64,000 bases of DNA from Bryum argenteum (taxonomy: Eukaryota; Streptophyta; Bryopsida; Bryales; Bryaceae): contig CM073330.1 of NCBI GenBank assembly GCA_037043015.1, positions 5,419,263 to 5,483,262 on the forward strand, in the 5' to 3' direction. The first letter of the stretch is position 1. Each line of letters begins with the position of its first letter. Made by a program: the position numbers and the translations under genes. Under the pieces are notes generated by a model. The model ran no database searches. It was not told the origin of the DNA and was given only the letters and a program-made list of their open reading frames with translations. Below are positions 1-11,885 of this stretch, in pieces.

Positions 1-1480
1 AACCAAAGCCATAAAAATAAAATATGAAATCTAAGATTACCTATGATTCAAGTGTAAAAGCCCACATGTTAGAGGTGGTCCATCCGTCCATGTAGTTAGG
101 ACCTTTTTACCTCTTGTCTCAAAAGCTGTCATTTTGGACATAAATTGACAACCTGTCACTTAAGACACAACTCACATGTGTTACAAACATCGTCATTATG
201 AACATCAAAGTGATATCCTGTCATTCAAGACACTTCTCAATGCTTTGTTTTTGGCCAATTCCTACTCATGAGAATAGTGATTGTTTGACCTATCCTTGAA
301 TGTATGTACGCTTGGAGATCATAACACCAATGATGGAACTACCTATATAGTTAGAGGGTACGGTTCTGATATGGGTACCCCTCCAAAATAGTGTGATTTT
401 TTCTAAACTACTTTTTTGATAAAAAAACAATATTGAAAAATTTTTCTTACCAAATGGTATTACAGGTGAGACGGATATAGTTGTATACATGTAGTTAAAA
501 AATGGAATTTCTAGCACATATATTAAGAATTACACATAGGTCACACATAATGAGACGCGTCTTAGTGACCAGTACCCATGGATATCAGAACCGTATCCTA
601 AATGCACATACAAATCAATATAATACTCTTCTTTGTTCAGTATGTGTTATCATTGGTGGTAGAGACCTTGATTTTACAACAATCTGACTCTCACTTAATT
701 CCCACCTAAAACTTGGAGTTCTTTAAAACTCCTTAATAGGGTGGAAGCACACTAGGTTGGCATACTTACGGACAAGTGCTATGTACTACAAAGTACAAAG
801 TACCAAAAGTCATTGCCCCTAAATTGCCTAATTTTACCAGTTACTCTACTAGGTATTGACACTCTAAGAATGTAAATTGACATAAAATGCAAGTAGTGTT
901 ACACAGTGGTGCTTGGATTAGATAAACGTTTTCGGACAGACAAAAACGTTGATCTTATCCAAGGGTTGACCAACGAAACAATGCCTCTTTGCATAATAAT
1001 AAAGGGACAGGGACAGAGACAACGTTCTTAACTAGACTTTGATTTTAACAAGGTTGATCTTATCCAGGTAGTACCATTGTATGACTGTGCTCAAAGTAAG
1101 GGGAATTAAAGAGAATTAAGGGAATTCTATTTGCTATTCTTGATTGATGATAAAAGTCACAATAATTGTAACCAACTCCACTAAAACTTTCAAATATTGA
1201 TACTAAGAGTTCAAACAAAGTACTAAATCTTGAATATCTTGCATTTCTCATAAATAGAATTTTGTGTTGAACAAGCTAAGTTACTGAAATTCCCCACATG
1301 TGGATTGAATTAATTCTTTACAACAATATTCTGTACAACAGTATTTATTTTAATTACTATTTCTATACAACAAATACCTTCACTACAATTTTCTAAAATT
1401 GTTCCCTGACTTCCCTCTAAACTCAAAATACCCCAACACCACCATCTTGTATTACACCACATGTCACATCCTCCAACTCT
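1..1480. repeat. Segmental duplication, left copy (3' flank of TAF12 copy 1)
   Basis: No gene is supported here. Stretches at about 270-700 and 1060-1480 match 4240-4440 and 4600-5110 in the same order and orientation, with scattered differences and indels. Each copy lies just beyond the 3' end of a minus-strand TAF12-like unit, so the duplicated block included the gene and more than 1 kb of flank. The short open frames here are not conserved between the two copies and are not called. Confidence 0.75.
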
Positions 1481-1914
1481 AGTTGTTCAATACTAAATTA
1501 CAATCATTCACACATTCAAAAATCATCGGATTCCAAGAAAGTAAAGAAAAAACAGGAAAAAGTAAAAATAAAAGGTGAACTGAAAGAAGAGCAGGCATGA
1601 ACCATCTATGAATACGAGTTGAGAAATATGAAGTATCACCACACTGTTGAATACTTTAATCCAACAAAGAGCACGCTACAACTGAACTGATTGTTCCAAG
1701 AAAACCCTCCTTAATATCATTATCTTTTCGGAGCAAAAGTACCAATACTATCTGACAAGGTATTCGAAACTTTCTGATGCCTAGTGTGCAAAGTAACAAG
1801 CCAATTTGAATCGCTGCAAAAACATGAAGAAGCTCCACTTCTACAAAATTCACATTCCTGCTCATATGTTCATGCCAACCAGTCGTACTATACCCGGGGC
1901 ATCCTGGGCATGCC
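1481..1914 (-). other. 3' untranslated/flanking region homologous among three TAF12 copies
   Basis: This stretch downstream of the minus-strand TAF12 copy 1 matches about 5160-5535 (copy 2) and, in reverse complement, about 15671-16080 (copy 3). Shared landmarks are the stretch just after the stop codon and a segment containing the words for a rapid A/T-rich 3' UTR. Conservation of the 3' region in all three copies shows that the copies arose by DNA duplication and not by retroposition. Confidence 0.6.
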
Positions 1915-3704
1915 TCACGGGGATGGTGAAGGCGAGGCAGCTGCAGTATCAGCCGGCTTCACAGGGGTGGACGCATTTTCAGAGGCTGATGCAGAAGCAA
2001 GCAGGCTAATCGACTCCGTGTCATCACCTTCTGCCTGATCAGCTGCTGCAGATCTTCTCACCGCATCAAGACGCTGCTTGTGCGCTTCACTCAATCTCGG
2101 CCGCTTGTAAGGCCGCAACAGATGGCCACCGAACCCGGGCACTTTGATATTCCACTCCTTCTCCAAGTGAAGCGTCACGTCTTTCACTTCCAACACGTCT
2201 GACTTCCGGTGCTTCGCCAGCTTCGAAGCGAACGAGGTCACACTCTCAACAAATTCATCTGCAATTTCCATCATCGCGTCTTCCACGTCAGGATCCAGTG
2301 TTTCTCCAGGCGCAATCTGCGCTAACAAGTTTTGTATAGAGCGTCTGCTCAGAATGCTCCTCGTTTCATCCAGAGGCTCGGTGGGTGCAGCAGTGGCAAC
2401 AGGTGCTGATGAAGGCAGGGAGTTTTGGGGCTCAACTGCTGCGCCAGCAGTACCCGGTCTTTCTTGATTGCTGGTGGCCAATGACGTCGGGACCATCATC
2501 TGTGGCTGAGCCTGCTGCTGTGGTCGCTGCGTTTCTAGTCCTTGCATCTGTGCCCCTGTGGACGACGCCCTGGCAAGCATGGTGTTACCTGTATTCTGTT
2601 GCATCTGCTGCTCATGCGCCTGTTGAACCCTTTCCCGCTGCTTCGGCATCTCAAGACGATGTTGAGTGGGTTGCTGCTGAGCGAGCAATGCCTGTTGTGG
2701 TTGTTGTACCTATCGGAAAATATGCAACAAGGTAATTACAAAAATTATGTTGCAAACACATGTATCAGGGTCACTTGCAAAAAGACAAGAAACTCAATGC
2801 TCAAGCGAGAGATATAATCTCAAACCGATTTACTATAAGTACTCAATTTTTATCCTTTTACATTGTACACAAATAGCATAAAGTAAGAACCTCTTTTATC
2901 TTCAATAGTAGCTGTTGCTGCCGGAAGGTGTGAGGATCGCTCTGACTTGACGCTCCTAAGATTGATTGCAGCGCATGTCCCAGGTACTGTGTTTGCACCT
3001 GATCCACAATCTGACTAACCTGCACGTGGAACTCAAATCAGGTTAGACTGCAAGCAGGAGAAAGCAAATACTATATTCTCAGGGTGACTGTCTTCGAGGC
3101 TTCTACTTGGCACCTAATCGATGAGGAGGGCATGTTGATGTTGAGCGGTCATGTGCGAATTAAATGTGAATTATTGAACTTTTTGCTTACAGTGACCATG
3201 ACGTATAGTAGCGATTCTATGCGCCTTACATCATGCTCATCCACCACTGAACGCAAATCGTTCGATACCGAAACAAACAAATAGCAACACTCCGCGACAC
3301 TCCAAACAAATCGTTCACCGAATTCATCGAAGGAGCTCCACTTGGCGGCACTCTATATCAATCGTCAACCAGACGAAGGAGATGCTCCGGCACTGGATAC
3401 CAGAATTTAACCGGATTTGCGACATGCAGGAGCTACACTCGGCACTACATTTCCCGACTTCCTGACAGACTCTGCAGTTGAGGCTGAATCACAAAGGCTC
3501 TCGGGTGTCGATTTCAAACATCAAACCACTTAAATACACAGATGTACGCTCGAGTACGAGATTTATACGGCCTCAAAAATGACTTTACTAAGCAGACGAA
3601 GATATCGAACAACGCACGGTCTCCATGTTCTGTAGTTCTATCATTGCTCTGTTGCGATCATTCGGAGTTCCAGCACCAGTACTCCCCAATTGCCGCTCCG
3701 CCAT
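1915..3704 (-). CDS. TAF12-like TFIID/SAGA histone-fold subunit, copy 1 (N-terminally shortened)
   Basis: TAF12 pairs with TAF4 (or ADA1 in SAGA) through an H2B-like histone fold and acts in the nucleus in transcription initiation. My model has three phase-0 exons: 3704-3618, 3019-2891 and 2709-1915, giving 336 residues. The histone fold lies in the last exon, starting near RSILSRRSIQNLLAQI and continuing through IADEFVESV and LAKHRKSDVLEVKDV to WNIKVPGFGG, all typical of plant TAF12. Upstream of it is Gln-rich linker sequence. The start at 3704 (MAERQL) is inferred: it aligns with an internal Met of the intact copy at 13371-15670, and the region that should encode the first part of the protein has an in-frame TAA at 3769-3767. 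Exon 2 has a donor after GAG; the exon 1 donor (ACC/GTGCGT) is weak at its exon side. The protein also ends earlier than copy 3. It could be a working short isoform gene or a young pseudogene. The histone fold itself is open and well conserved. Confidence 0.7.
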
Positions 3705-3930
3705 CGCTGTAATCCTTTGCTGCTGATGATGCTGTTGAGAATTCTTGAGCACTGCTCCTAGCCTGCTTAGAACTCTATTGTAATCATATGCTCCTCTCCA
3801 TTGCCTTGCTGCAATATCACATATTCGCCAAAGCCACCATAACTACCATAGCGAGCATTACGAGGTATGTCTGTGGTGCACTCGGCATTCAAGCGATCGG
3901 GCAATGGAACCATGATCGAGGTTCATGAGC
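3705..3930 (-). pseudogene. Disabled 5' coding part of TAF12 copy 1
   Basis: On the minus strand an ATG at 3913-3911 opens a frame homologous to the start of copy 3 (M-V-P-x-P...), followed by the Tyr/Gly-rich segment and a GEYV-like motif. It ends after 48 codons at TAA 3769-3767. Copy 3 has CAA (Gln, 13527-13529) at the same place, so one C-to-T change explains the stop. The frame beyond the stop is also shifted. This stretch would be 5' UTR with a 48-codon upstream ORF if the gene is still transcribed. Confidence 0.65.
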
Positions 3931-4239
3931 ACCGAAGCCTCGGAGGTAGGTCGGTAGCGCGGGACTCGGGATTCAAATCGCGGCCATCGCAGGAACCATC
4001 CGAACTTCTTGGATATCTCTATACTTTAAAGTCATTAGTGAATTTCTTGAAGAAAATTGTAAGGATTGGTAGTGTACTAGGATAATCCAGGTTATTGGAT
4101 TTCCTTGTGTAAGATCTTGAGGTTTGTAGATGCAAAATTAACACCTTCCAAATAATAAATAAGCACAAGTTTAGGTTAACTGGGTGAATGCACATAGGAA
4201 GGAAGATGAATTCCAAACCTATTTTGAGGCCATCAAGAA

Positions 4240-5535
4240 TAGTGTTTCTTTGACCTCTGCTTGTATGCACGCTTGGAGATCATGACACCAATGATGGAAC
4301 TACCTATATGGTTAAATGCACATACAAATCAATATATATATTACTCTTCTTTGTTCAATATGTGTTATCATTGGTGGTAGAGACTAACTTTAAGTTTACA
4401 ACAAGACTCTCGCTTAATTCCCACCTTAAACTTGGAGTTCTTTGAAGCTCCTTAATAGAGTGGAAGCACACCAGGTTGGCATACTTACAGAGAAGTACTC
4501 TATAGTAAAAAGTACCAAAAGACATTGCCCCTAAATTGCCTAATATAACCATGGGTACTTTATTGACAATCTAAGAATGTAAATTGACATAAAATGCAAA
4601 AAGCGTTACGTGCTCAGAGTAAGGGGAATTAAAGAGAATTAAGGGGATTTCTATTTGCTATTCTTGATTGATGATAAAAGTCACAATAATTGTAGCCAAC
4701 TCCATTATTTAGAATTTTAAAATTGGTACCGAGAGTATCTTGCATTTCTGAAAAGTAGGGCTCCTTTTGTGTTGAAAAAGCTTTAGTTAGTTTCTAAAAT
4801 CCTCCACATGTGGATTGTATTCATATGGTAAGATATAAATTCAGAAATTAGAGCACACGTGTACCGTACATTTATCTAAACTCTTCCACATCCCAAAGTA
4901 GATAGATAGATAGAAACTCCGGTCCTTTCTAAGGGGCCGACGTGAATGAAGTGTCCGTTCGTAATGCTAATATCCCGCATCCTAACTTAGTACTATTTCT
5001 TTACGACAATATTATGTACAAGAATATTTATTTATTATTTCCTTACTTTCAAACCTTTTGTTACAAACTTACAACAAATACCGACACTACAATCTATTAA
5101 AATTGTTCCCTCTAAACTCAACAAACCCCACCACCACCATCTTCTATCACACCACATGTCACATCCTCCGACTCTATTTGTTCAATACAAAATTACAATC
5201 ATTCACACATTCAAAAATCATCTGATTCCAAAAAAGTAATAAATAAAAAAAACTGAAAAAAGTAAAAATAAAAGGTCAACTGAAGAAAGAGCAAGCATGA
5301 ACCAACTAGGAGTTGAGGAATATGAAGAATTCTTGTATCCAACAAAGAGCACGCTACAACTGAACTGATTGTTCCAAGAAAACCCTCCTTATCATAATCT
5401 TTTCGGAGCAAAAGTACCAATACTATCTGACAAGGTATTCGAAACTTTCTGATGCGTAATGTACAAAGCAACAATCCAATTTGAATCGCTGCAAAACATG
5501 AAGAAGCTCGACTTCTACAAAATTCACATTCCTGC
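4240..5535. repeat. Segmental duplication, right copy (3' flank of TAF12 copy 2)
   Basis: This is the second copy of the block seen at 270-1914. It is shorter because of deletions, and has one inserted unrelated piece at about 4860-4990. That piece includes a short dispersed repeat (4901-4976) that recurs in reverse complement at 53852-53929. From about 5160 onward the block is the homologous TAF12 3' flank. No gene is supported. Confidence 0.7.
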
Positions 5536-6984
5536 TCATATGTTCATGCCAACCAGTCGTACTATACCCGGGGTATCCTGGGCATGCCTCAGGGGGATGG
5601 TGAACGCGAGGCAGCTGTAGTACCAGCCGGCTTCACACTTCACAGGGGTGGACGCATTCACGGAGGTAGGTGCAGAAGCAAGCAGGCTAGCGGAATTCAT
5701 CTCAGCAGCTGCTGCCTGACCAGCTGCTGCAGATTTTCTCACCACATCAAGAATCTGCTTGTGCGTTTCACTCAAACTCCGTCCCTTGTAAGGTGGGTAC
5801 TGTCCCCACCGAACCCCGGCACTTCGATATTCTAGTGATCGAAGCGTCAGGTCTTTCGCATCCAACACGTCTGACTCTGGTGTCTCGCGAGCTTTTCAGA
5901 GAACGAGAGACCACAATCTCTATGAAATCATTTGCTATTTTCCCTCCACGTCGGGTTCCAGCGTTTCTCGAGCACAATCTGCGCAAGCAAGTCCTGTTTG
6001 GAGTCCTTGCTCAGAATGCTCCCTGTTGCATCCAGCGGCTCGGTGGTGGCAGCAGTGGCAGCAGGTGCTGATGAAGGTAGGGAATCTTGTGGCTGAGCTG
6101 CTGCTCCAGGAGTGTCTGGACTTGCTTGGTTGTTCGTGGCCAACGACGTCGGGACCATCTGTGGTCGTGCCTGCTGCTGTGGCTGTTGCGGTTGCTGATC
6201 ACATAGAGGTGTCTTAGCATTGATCGCGTGTGTCGTTCGTTTCGCTGGTACGCCCTCCATCTGTGCCCCTGTGGGCGACGCCCTTGCAAGCATAGTGTTA
6301 CCTGAATTCTGTGGCATCTGTTGCTCATGTCTAACCTGCAGGTGGAAATCAAATCAGATTAGGCTGTAAGCTGGAAACACCATATACTTCTTTTAAGAGA
6401 AAGCCTGTATTGCGTTCTCAGGGTGTCGTCGAGGTTTCTACGTGCCGCCTATTCGATGAGGAGTACATGTTGATATTAAGCGGTCATGTGCGAAAAGTGA
6501 ATCGAACTTTTAGCTTATAGTAACAATGAAAGGCCTACGAACCGTCTCTTGATTCGTATCCGGTTCTACATTCGGTTTCGGCGACAATCCACGTTTCGGC
6601 TGGAAATCACAAGGCAAACGAGTGAATTCAATCATTTGATCATTTCTAAAGAATCCTTATGTCGTTGCTCGATAATGAGGTGAATACTATCACTTGAGGG
6701 AGAGCCTAACTATTAATCAGAGGCGCTATTATCATTTCAAGAGCGAATAATTGATGAAAACGATTGCGTATGGTATTCGTGAAAGGCCAACAGACCCGCT
6801 TTGACTCCCTTTCTCTTCTCACTATCAAGTATCTCCTTTTTGTCATTGATAATGGTTCCGTCTCCGTTTCCGTCGGTGTTGACACCGGTAATAACTCTTG
6901 CGCACGCGTCCTTGTAGTGTAGCAAATAGATGGATCATCTGTATCGATTGACGGATCCATCAGAGGAGGTGCACTCGACCGCAC

Positions 6985-7390
6985 GTACGGATTGTCAACC
7001 AAATTCGTCACAGGAGCTGCACTCGAGGGCACTGCATACGGATTTTTACTCTGATAACTCGCAGGCGCTTCTCGAGGCGACACTCCACTTCTTGGCGGCA
7101 CTCCAGACGGATTGTCAACCAAACTCATCACAGGAGCTGCACTCGAGGGCACTGCATACGAATTGTTACTCTGATAACTCGCAGGCGCTTCTCGTGGCGA
7201 CACTCCACTTGGCGGCACTCCAGACGGATTGTCAACCAAACCCATCACAGGAGAGTCACTCGAGGGCACTGCATACGGAATTTTACTCTGATAACTCGCA
7301 GGCGCTTCTCGTGGCGACACTCCACTTGGCGTCACTCCAGACCGATTGTAGTACAAATTCATCACAGGAGCTGCACTCGAGGGCCAATTG
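6985..7390. repeat. Minisatellite, 117-120 bp units, in the intron of TAF12 copy 2
   Basis: Near-identical units start at about 7021, 7141 and 7258, with a further start at about 7375 and a partial unit before 7021; spacings are 120, 117 and 117 bp. Each unit holds a shared core reading actcgagggcactgcatacg. All unit lengths are multiples of three and one minus-strand frame (7599-6706, 297 codons) stays open through the array, giving a roughly 39-residue repeat rich in Pro, Ser and Val. The position matches the single intron of copy 3, so I treat the array as intronic. Confidence 0.85.
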
Positions 7391-7680
7391 TGAACCGCAG
7401 GAGGGAGATGTTCCGGCACTGGAAACCGAGAATTAGCCCAATTCGTTACAGGAGCTACCCTTGGGTCTACATTTATCTGGATCCCTACATTTTGCAAGGT
7501 TCTCGGATTGCTGACAAATCCTGCAGTCAAGGCTGCATCACAAAGGCTCGCGGGTGGCGATTCCTTCAACAGATTCAAAACATCAAACGCGGTTAACACA
7601 CACGATTACGCACAAGTACGAGGTTTAAACTGCCCCGAAAAGGAGATTATTCAACAAACAACAAACCCTGACATCTCACC

Positions 7681-8004
7681 TGCGTGTTCCGTTGTTGGGC
7701 CATCCAAATGTTGCCACCTTGCGGAGTTCCAGCGCCACCAGTCCTCTGATGACCATGCTGACCCCGATTCACGAAGGGCTCGGAGGCCATAGGATAGGCA
7801 TAAGGCTGCTGCTGCGAAGAACCAGCATGTTCCGTTGCGTGTTGCGTGTTCCGTTGTTGCGCCATCCAGATGTTGCCACCTTGCGGAGTTCCAGCACCAC
7901 CAGTCCTCTGATGACCATGCTGACCCCGATTCACGAAGGGATCGGAGGCCATAGGATTGACACAGCACTGCTGCTGGGAAGAACCAGCTTGGAATTGGAA
8001 TTGT
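7681..8004. repeat. 162-bp tandem duplication inside the 5' exon of TAF12 copy 2
   Basis: Sequence beginning tgcgtgttccgttgttg at 7681 restarts at 7843, and the two 162-bp copies differ at few positions. On the minus strand both copies encode a segment containing FVNRGQHGHQRTGG and NIWMAQQRNTQ. 162 is a multiple of three, so the frame is preserved. Copies 1 and 3 do not have the duplication, so it arose after copy 2 separated. Confidence 0.9.
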
Positions 8005-8827
8005 TGTGGTTGATGTTGTCCAGCGTGTGTCACTCTTTGCTGTAGCTGCTGCTGGTAAGGACTAGCACGGGACTGTTGTTGTTGTTGCCCAACGGGAGTC
8101 GCTCTTTGTTCCAGCTGCTGTTGTTGCTGGTCCATCATGATCGGAGTTTCCGAAGCTGCGAACTGCGTTGGATTGATAACTTCACCTAAATCGCTTTCTT
8201 CTGCGCCATCGGGAGGAGGAGGTCGTCGCCTCACCATCGCTGTAATCTCTTGCTGTTGCTGGTACAATTGAGAAACCTCCTGCTTAGAACTCTAACCTGT
8301 GCTCCTCTCTTGTGCCTTGCTGCATTACCACATACTCGCCAAAGTCACCGTAACTACCATAGCGAGCATAACGAGGTATGTCTGAGGCTAGATGTGCTCG
8401 GCATTCGAACAATTGGGCGATGAAACCATAAGCGAGGTTCATGAGCAAGGAAGCCTCGGAGGCAGCTCGGTAGCGCGGGAATCGGGATTCAAATTGCTGC
8501 GAGTGCATCAATCGCTTAAAATATTCAAACTTACTCGATATTTACTATTGTTCACTTATTTTCTTGTGGTAGATGTCTAGTTTGCATTTACTTCATCTAA
8601 GTTATTTATTAATTTGATTTCGTTATTTTGAATTTTGGGGAAAGTAATGAGGATAGTATCATTCTTCATGATTGTGTAAATGCTCAAGTTTTCTTCATTG
8701 CCTTTAGTTACCGTCCTACAAAATTGGATCTTGAAATGGTAAGATAAATTAAAATTTTAGATGCTCTCTTGTAAGAACTTGAGGTTAGTTCACCTATTCT
8801 TTATGAACATATATTGATTATTATGTG

Positions 8828-11800
8828 TTAACCCCTAGTGGCGGAAAACAACATTTTGGATGAAGGGCATAAACTTTGAAGAGCCATAAATGTTTTGTCA
8901 GACTTTGTTTTTGAGGAAATCACTTGGGTTGGGTCACAAATAAAGTCTAGTTTGTGGGGCTAGTATTATAGACCCACTATTTAAGTATGAAATTACTGGC
9001 ATGTATCCTAGTGAAGGCAACTTTTTTTTTTGGGTTTTCAAACATTTAGCATGTTCTACCATTGCAAGTCAAATATGTAAAATCAAATGTACTCTTTCAT
9101 GATTTATTTTTTTTACGTAGTGTGATCTTTGAATGCATCTCAACAACTTTGTGGTTGGAAGTTTTTTTATTTAGATAACTTTGGTATTGGATTTGCAATG
9201 ATGATTCTAGGATGAAAGAAGTGAAAAAATGAATGATTTTTGAAGTGCTATATGTTCTTCCTCCACTGTTAGATTGTCACTTTATCTTTTGTGATAGATT
9301 CCAATTAGTCTAGTTATAGTGGTAGAACCTTGACCTGATTAAAAATACCTTAAAGATAAGGCATGGATTTGCATGTAAGAAGTCTAGTTTTGAACTATTT
9401 TTCTTTGTAGAATATTTGGTGGTTTTCACCATTGTAAGACTATTTCTTGGGCCAAGATACTTTTTTGATGAATTGTTTTGGTACAAGGGTGTTTTTGAGA
9501 TGAAGATGAACAACTCCCTAGTTGGAAATTTCTTTTATTGCAGATTTTGTGTTTGTAGTACTTCCAGTCTTCCACCTCAAAGTGAAAATGATGATAACTC
9601 TGTTGGATGTTCTGCGCACTAATACCAATTCCCTAATCCATAAGATCCCATGGATCAAGTTTTGGTACACATGATCTACAACACCTCTCTTACAAGTTTA
9701 AACGGTTGAGATCTAAGGAGCTTATATTTATTTTCAACTATGACACTTTTTAAGGAATGAATTTTTGGCTAATAATACCCCAAGGATGTCTAGGGATTAA
9801 TCATACATGAGCACAAGAATGTCAAGAAGGAGATTGCTGGTCACCCTACAACAAATTTCACTATACAGATGGACTACAAGTTTATGATGGAAAGTGAACG
9901 ACTTAGTAACAACCACCTGTTGAATGACAATGACCTTTACAATTACGCACTTGAGATAGACAAGTAAATAATTATGTACAAAGAAATTTACCCACCAACT
10001 TCTATAAACAAAATTAATAGTTAAATGAAGGCAGCATGTCGATTTGTAAACAGTAACAAATGGATTCGTGAAATTGGTTTGACAAAAATGTATCACACTC
10101 ACTAAATATCTATTATTTGAATCAAATGAAGATAGATTCATAATAATATGAAATTAAAAAATTCAATAAATAAAAGCGAGTATGTGGACTACTAAATGTA
10201 TGGACTACAACAACAAATGGACATGTGAAATCGATTTGACAAAATTTTGTCCCATTCAAGAAAGATTTGTTACTTGAATAGATTTCATAAATAGGAATGA
10301 AGATAGAGTTACAACAATATGAAACTAAAAACTTCAACAAGGTAATAAAAATAGATTCAAGGAAAATGCATTAATTTAGAAAAGCATGAAAGGAAACGGA
10401 AAGGAGCACGGAACAAGAAGCAAAGGGAGGAAATGAAAATCAGACAAAGGAAACGGGAAGCGGAAGAAGGAAGGGGGAATGCAGACGATGTGTACGCACA
10501 TATTTATATGCACATATTTGTAGGAAAGCGATGGGAATAGTTCGGGAACATGATTGACGGTGGCCGCACAAATTTGCACAAAATGTTGATGCCTTCTAGA
10601 CTAGGCTAGCCTTTCTCGAGTAGAAAATATCTATTTGATATATCTTGAGACAGGCATGTAAGTTAGTTCCATCCCTTATTAATAGTGAATCTTGAATATA
10701 ACATGTATAGATATATATCAAACATCAACAAATACATATTCCATAATAAGCTAACCACTAATAGAAAATGGTGTCCAAAATTTGTCCGTAATTACGCGTT
10801 CAGAATTACATATTAAAAGCGATTGTATAATAAAAGCGAATTTTTTTCATAAGTTTGTGCTCTTCAATCAATTATTACAATTATTACAATGTATTCCTTC
10901 TAGTGCATCTTCTTAGTAAGTATGTCACAAATCTTCTAAATTTTTAAATAAAAAAACCATTAGTAGCATCCTTAGCCCCTTAACGTCCTTGGGTATTTTT
11001 AGCCAAATACTCATTTGTGAATATTAAAAGTCCTTGGGTATGGTTAGCCAAAATACTCATTTGTGAATATTAAAGTGACGTAGATAAAAATAAAAATAAA
11101 CTATTCAGATTTCAACCGTAAACACTTGTAATAGACTTGTTGTAGATTATGTGGACTAAAACTTGACTCTTGGAACCTTATAGATTGCCACATTGCCAAA
11201 TTGCCTGATTGCCAGATCACGAGATCATAACGTTCTAGTGCCAAAAGAGGTTACAAATACTATCATTTTTACTTTGAAGTGAAACTACCACACAAAATTT
11301 GCAATAAAAAAATCACCAACTAGAAAGTCGTTCATCTTCATCTCAAGACTCTATTGTACCAAAATAAATTCATGAAAAGAGTAACTTGGCTCAAATAGTA
11401 GCCTTGCAATGGTGAAAAGTGCCAAACATTTTACGAGTAAAAATAGTCCAAAACTAGACTCCTTACATGCAAATCCATGCCTTACCTTCAATATATCATT
11501 CATTGGGTCAAGGTTTCTACTACTAAAACTAGACTATAATTTGAAGTCATCCCAAAAAATAAGGTCAAATCTAACAATGGATGAAGGAGATATAGCTCCT
11601 CAAAAATCATCCATTTTTTCACTTCTTCATCGTAGAAACATCATTGAAAATCCAAAACCAAATTTATCCAGGTCAAAAGACTTCCCACTACGAAGTTGTT
11701 GGAATGCTTGCCATTTATTCATACTTTATCGTATGGTCTGCAATTTCTACTACACAAACTAGACATGATTTTTACCCAACCCAAGTGATTTTGTCCAAAA

Positions 11801-11885
11801 CGGAGTGAAGAAGTTATGGCTCTTCAAAGTTTGTGCCCTTCATCCAATATGTCTTTTTTTGGCACTAGGGGCGTTTTGGGGTTAA
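8828..11885. mobile_element. Possible 3.06-kb TTAA-bounded foldback element with long diverged arms
   Basis: The left end is TTAA followed by CCCCTAGTGGCG (8828 on); the right end is CACTAGGGGCGTTTTGGGG followed by TTAA (ends 11885). About 8832-9560 and about 11310-11881 are inverted copies of each other. Shared landmarks include cacttgggttggg / cccaacccaagtg and gcatggatttgcatgtaag / cttacatgcaaatccatgc. Identity is clearly below 100 percent and the left arm is longer. The interior (about 9600-11300) holds no convincing coding sequence, so the element would be nonautonomous. Alternatively these are two independent insertions of one repeat in opposite orientation; related sequence also occurs at 28480-28870 and 45960-46470. 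Confidence 0.5.

Larger units (their letters stand above)
5536..8480 (-). pseudogene. TAF12 pseudogene, copy 2
   Basis: The homologous 5' exon (about 8480-7690) and 3' exon (about 6340-5536) are recognisable next to copy 3. The 5' exon has a TAG soon after the ATG at 8429, the same TAA as copy 1 (8286-8284), and two 1-bp deletions just after it. It also has an internal 162-bp tandem duplication. The 3' exon has lost the Gln-rich linker. Its histone fold is split: the first helix (ILSKDSKQDLLAQI) and the last part (KSAAAGQAAAAE) fall in different frames, and the second helix region is garbled by frameshifts. The intron between the exons carries a minisatellite. No full protein can be made, so the copy is called dead. 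A Gln-rich fragment of 206 codons (8267-7647) remains open but lacks the histone fold. Confidence 0.85.

Noticed and set aside
6706-7599. 297-codon open frame on the minus strand as an independent gene
   Set aside because: It overlies the intron of TAF12 copy 2 and most of it is minisatellite. Kept as a finding, not as a CDS.
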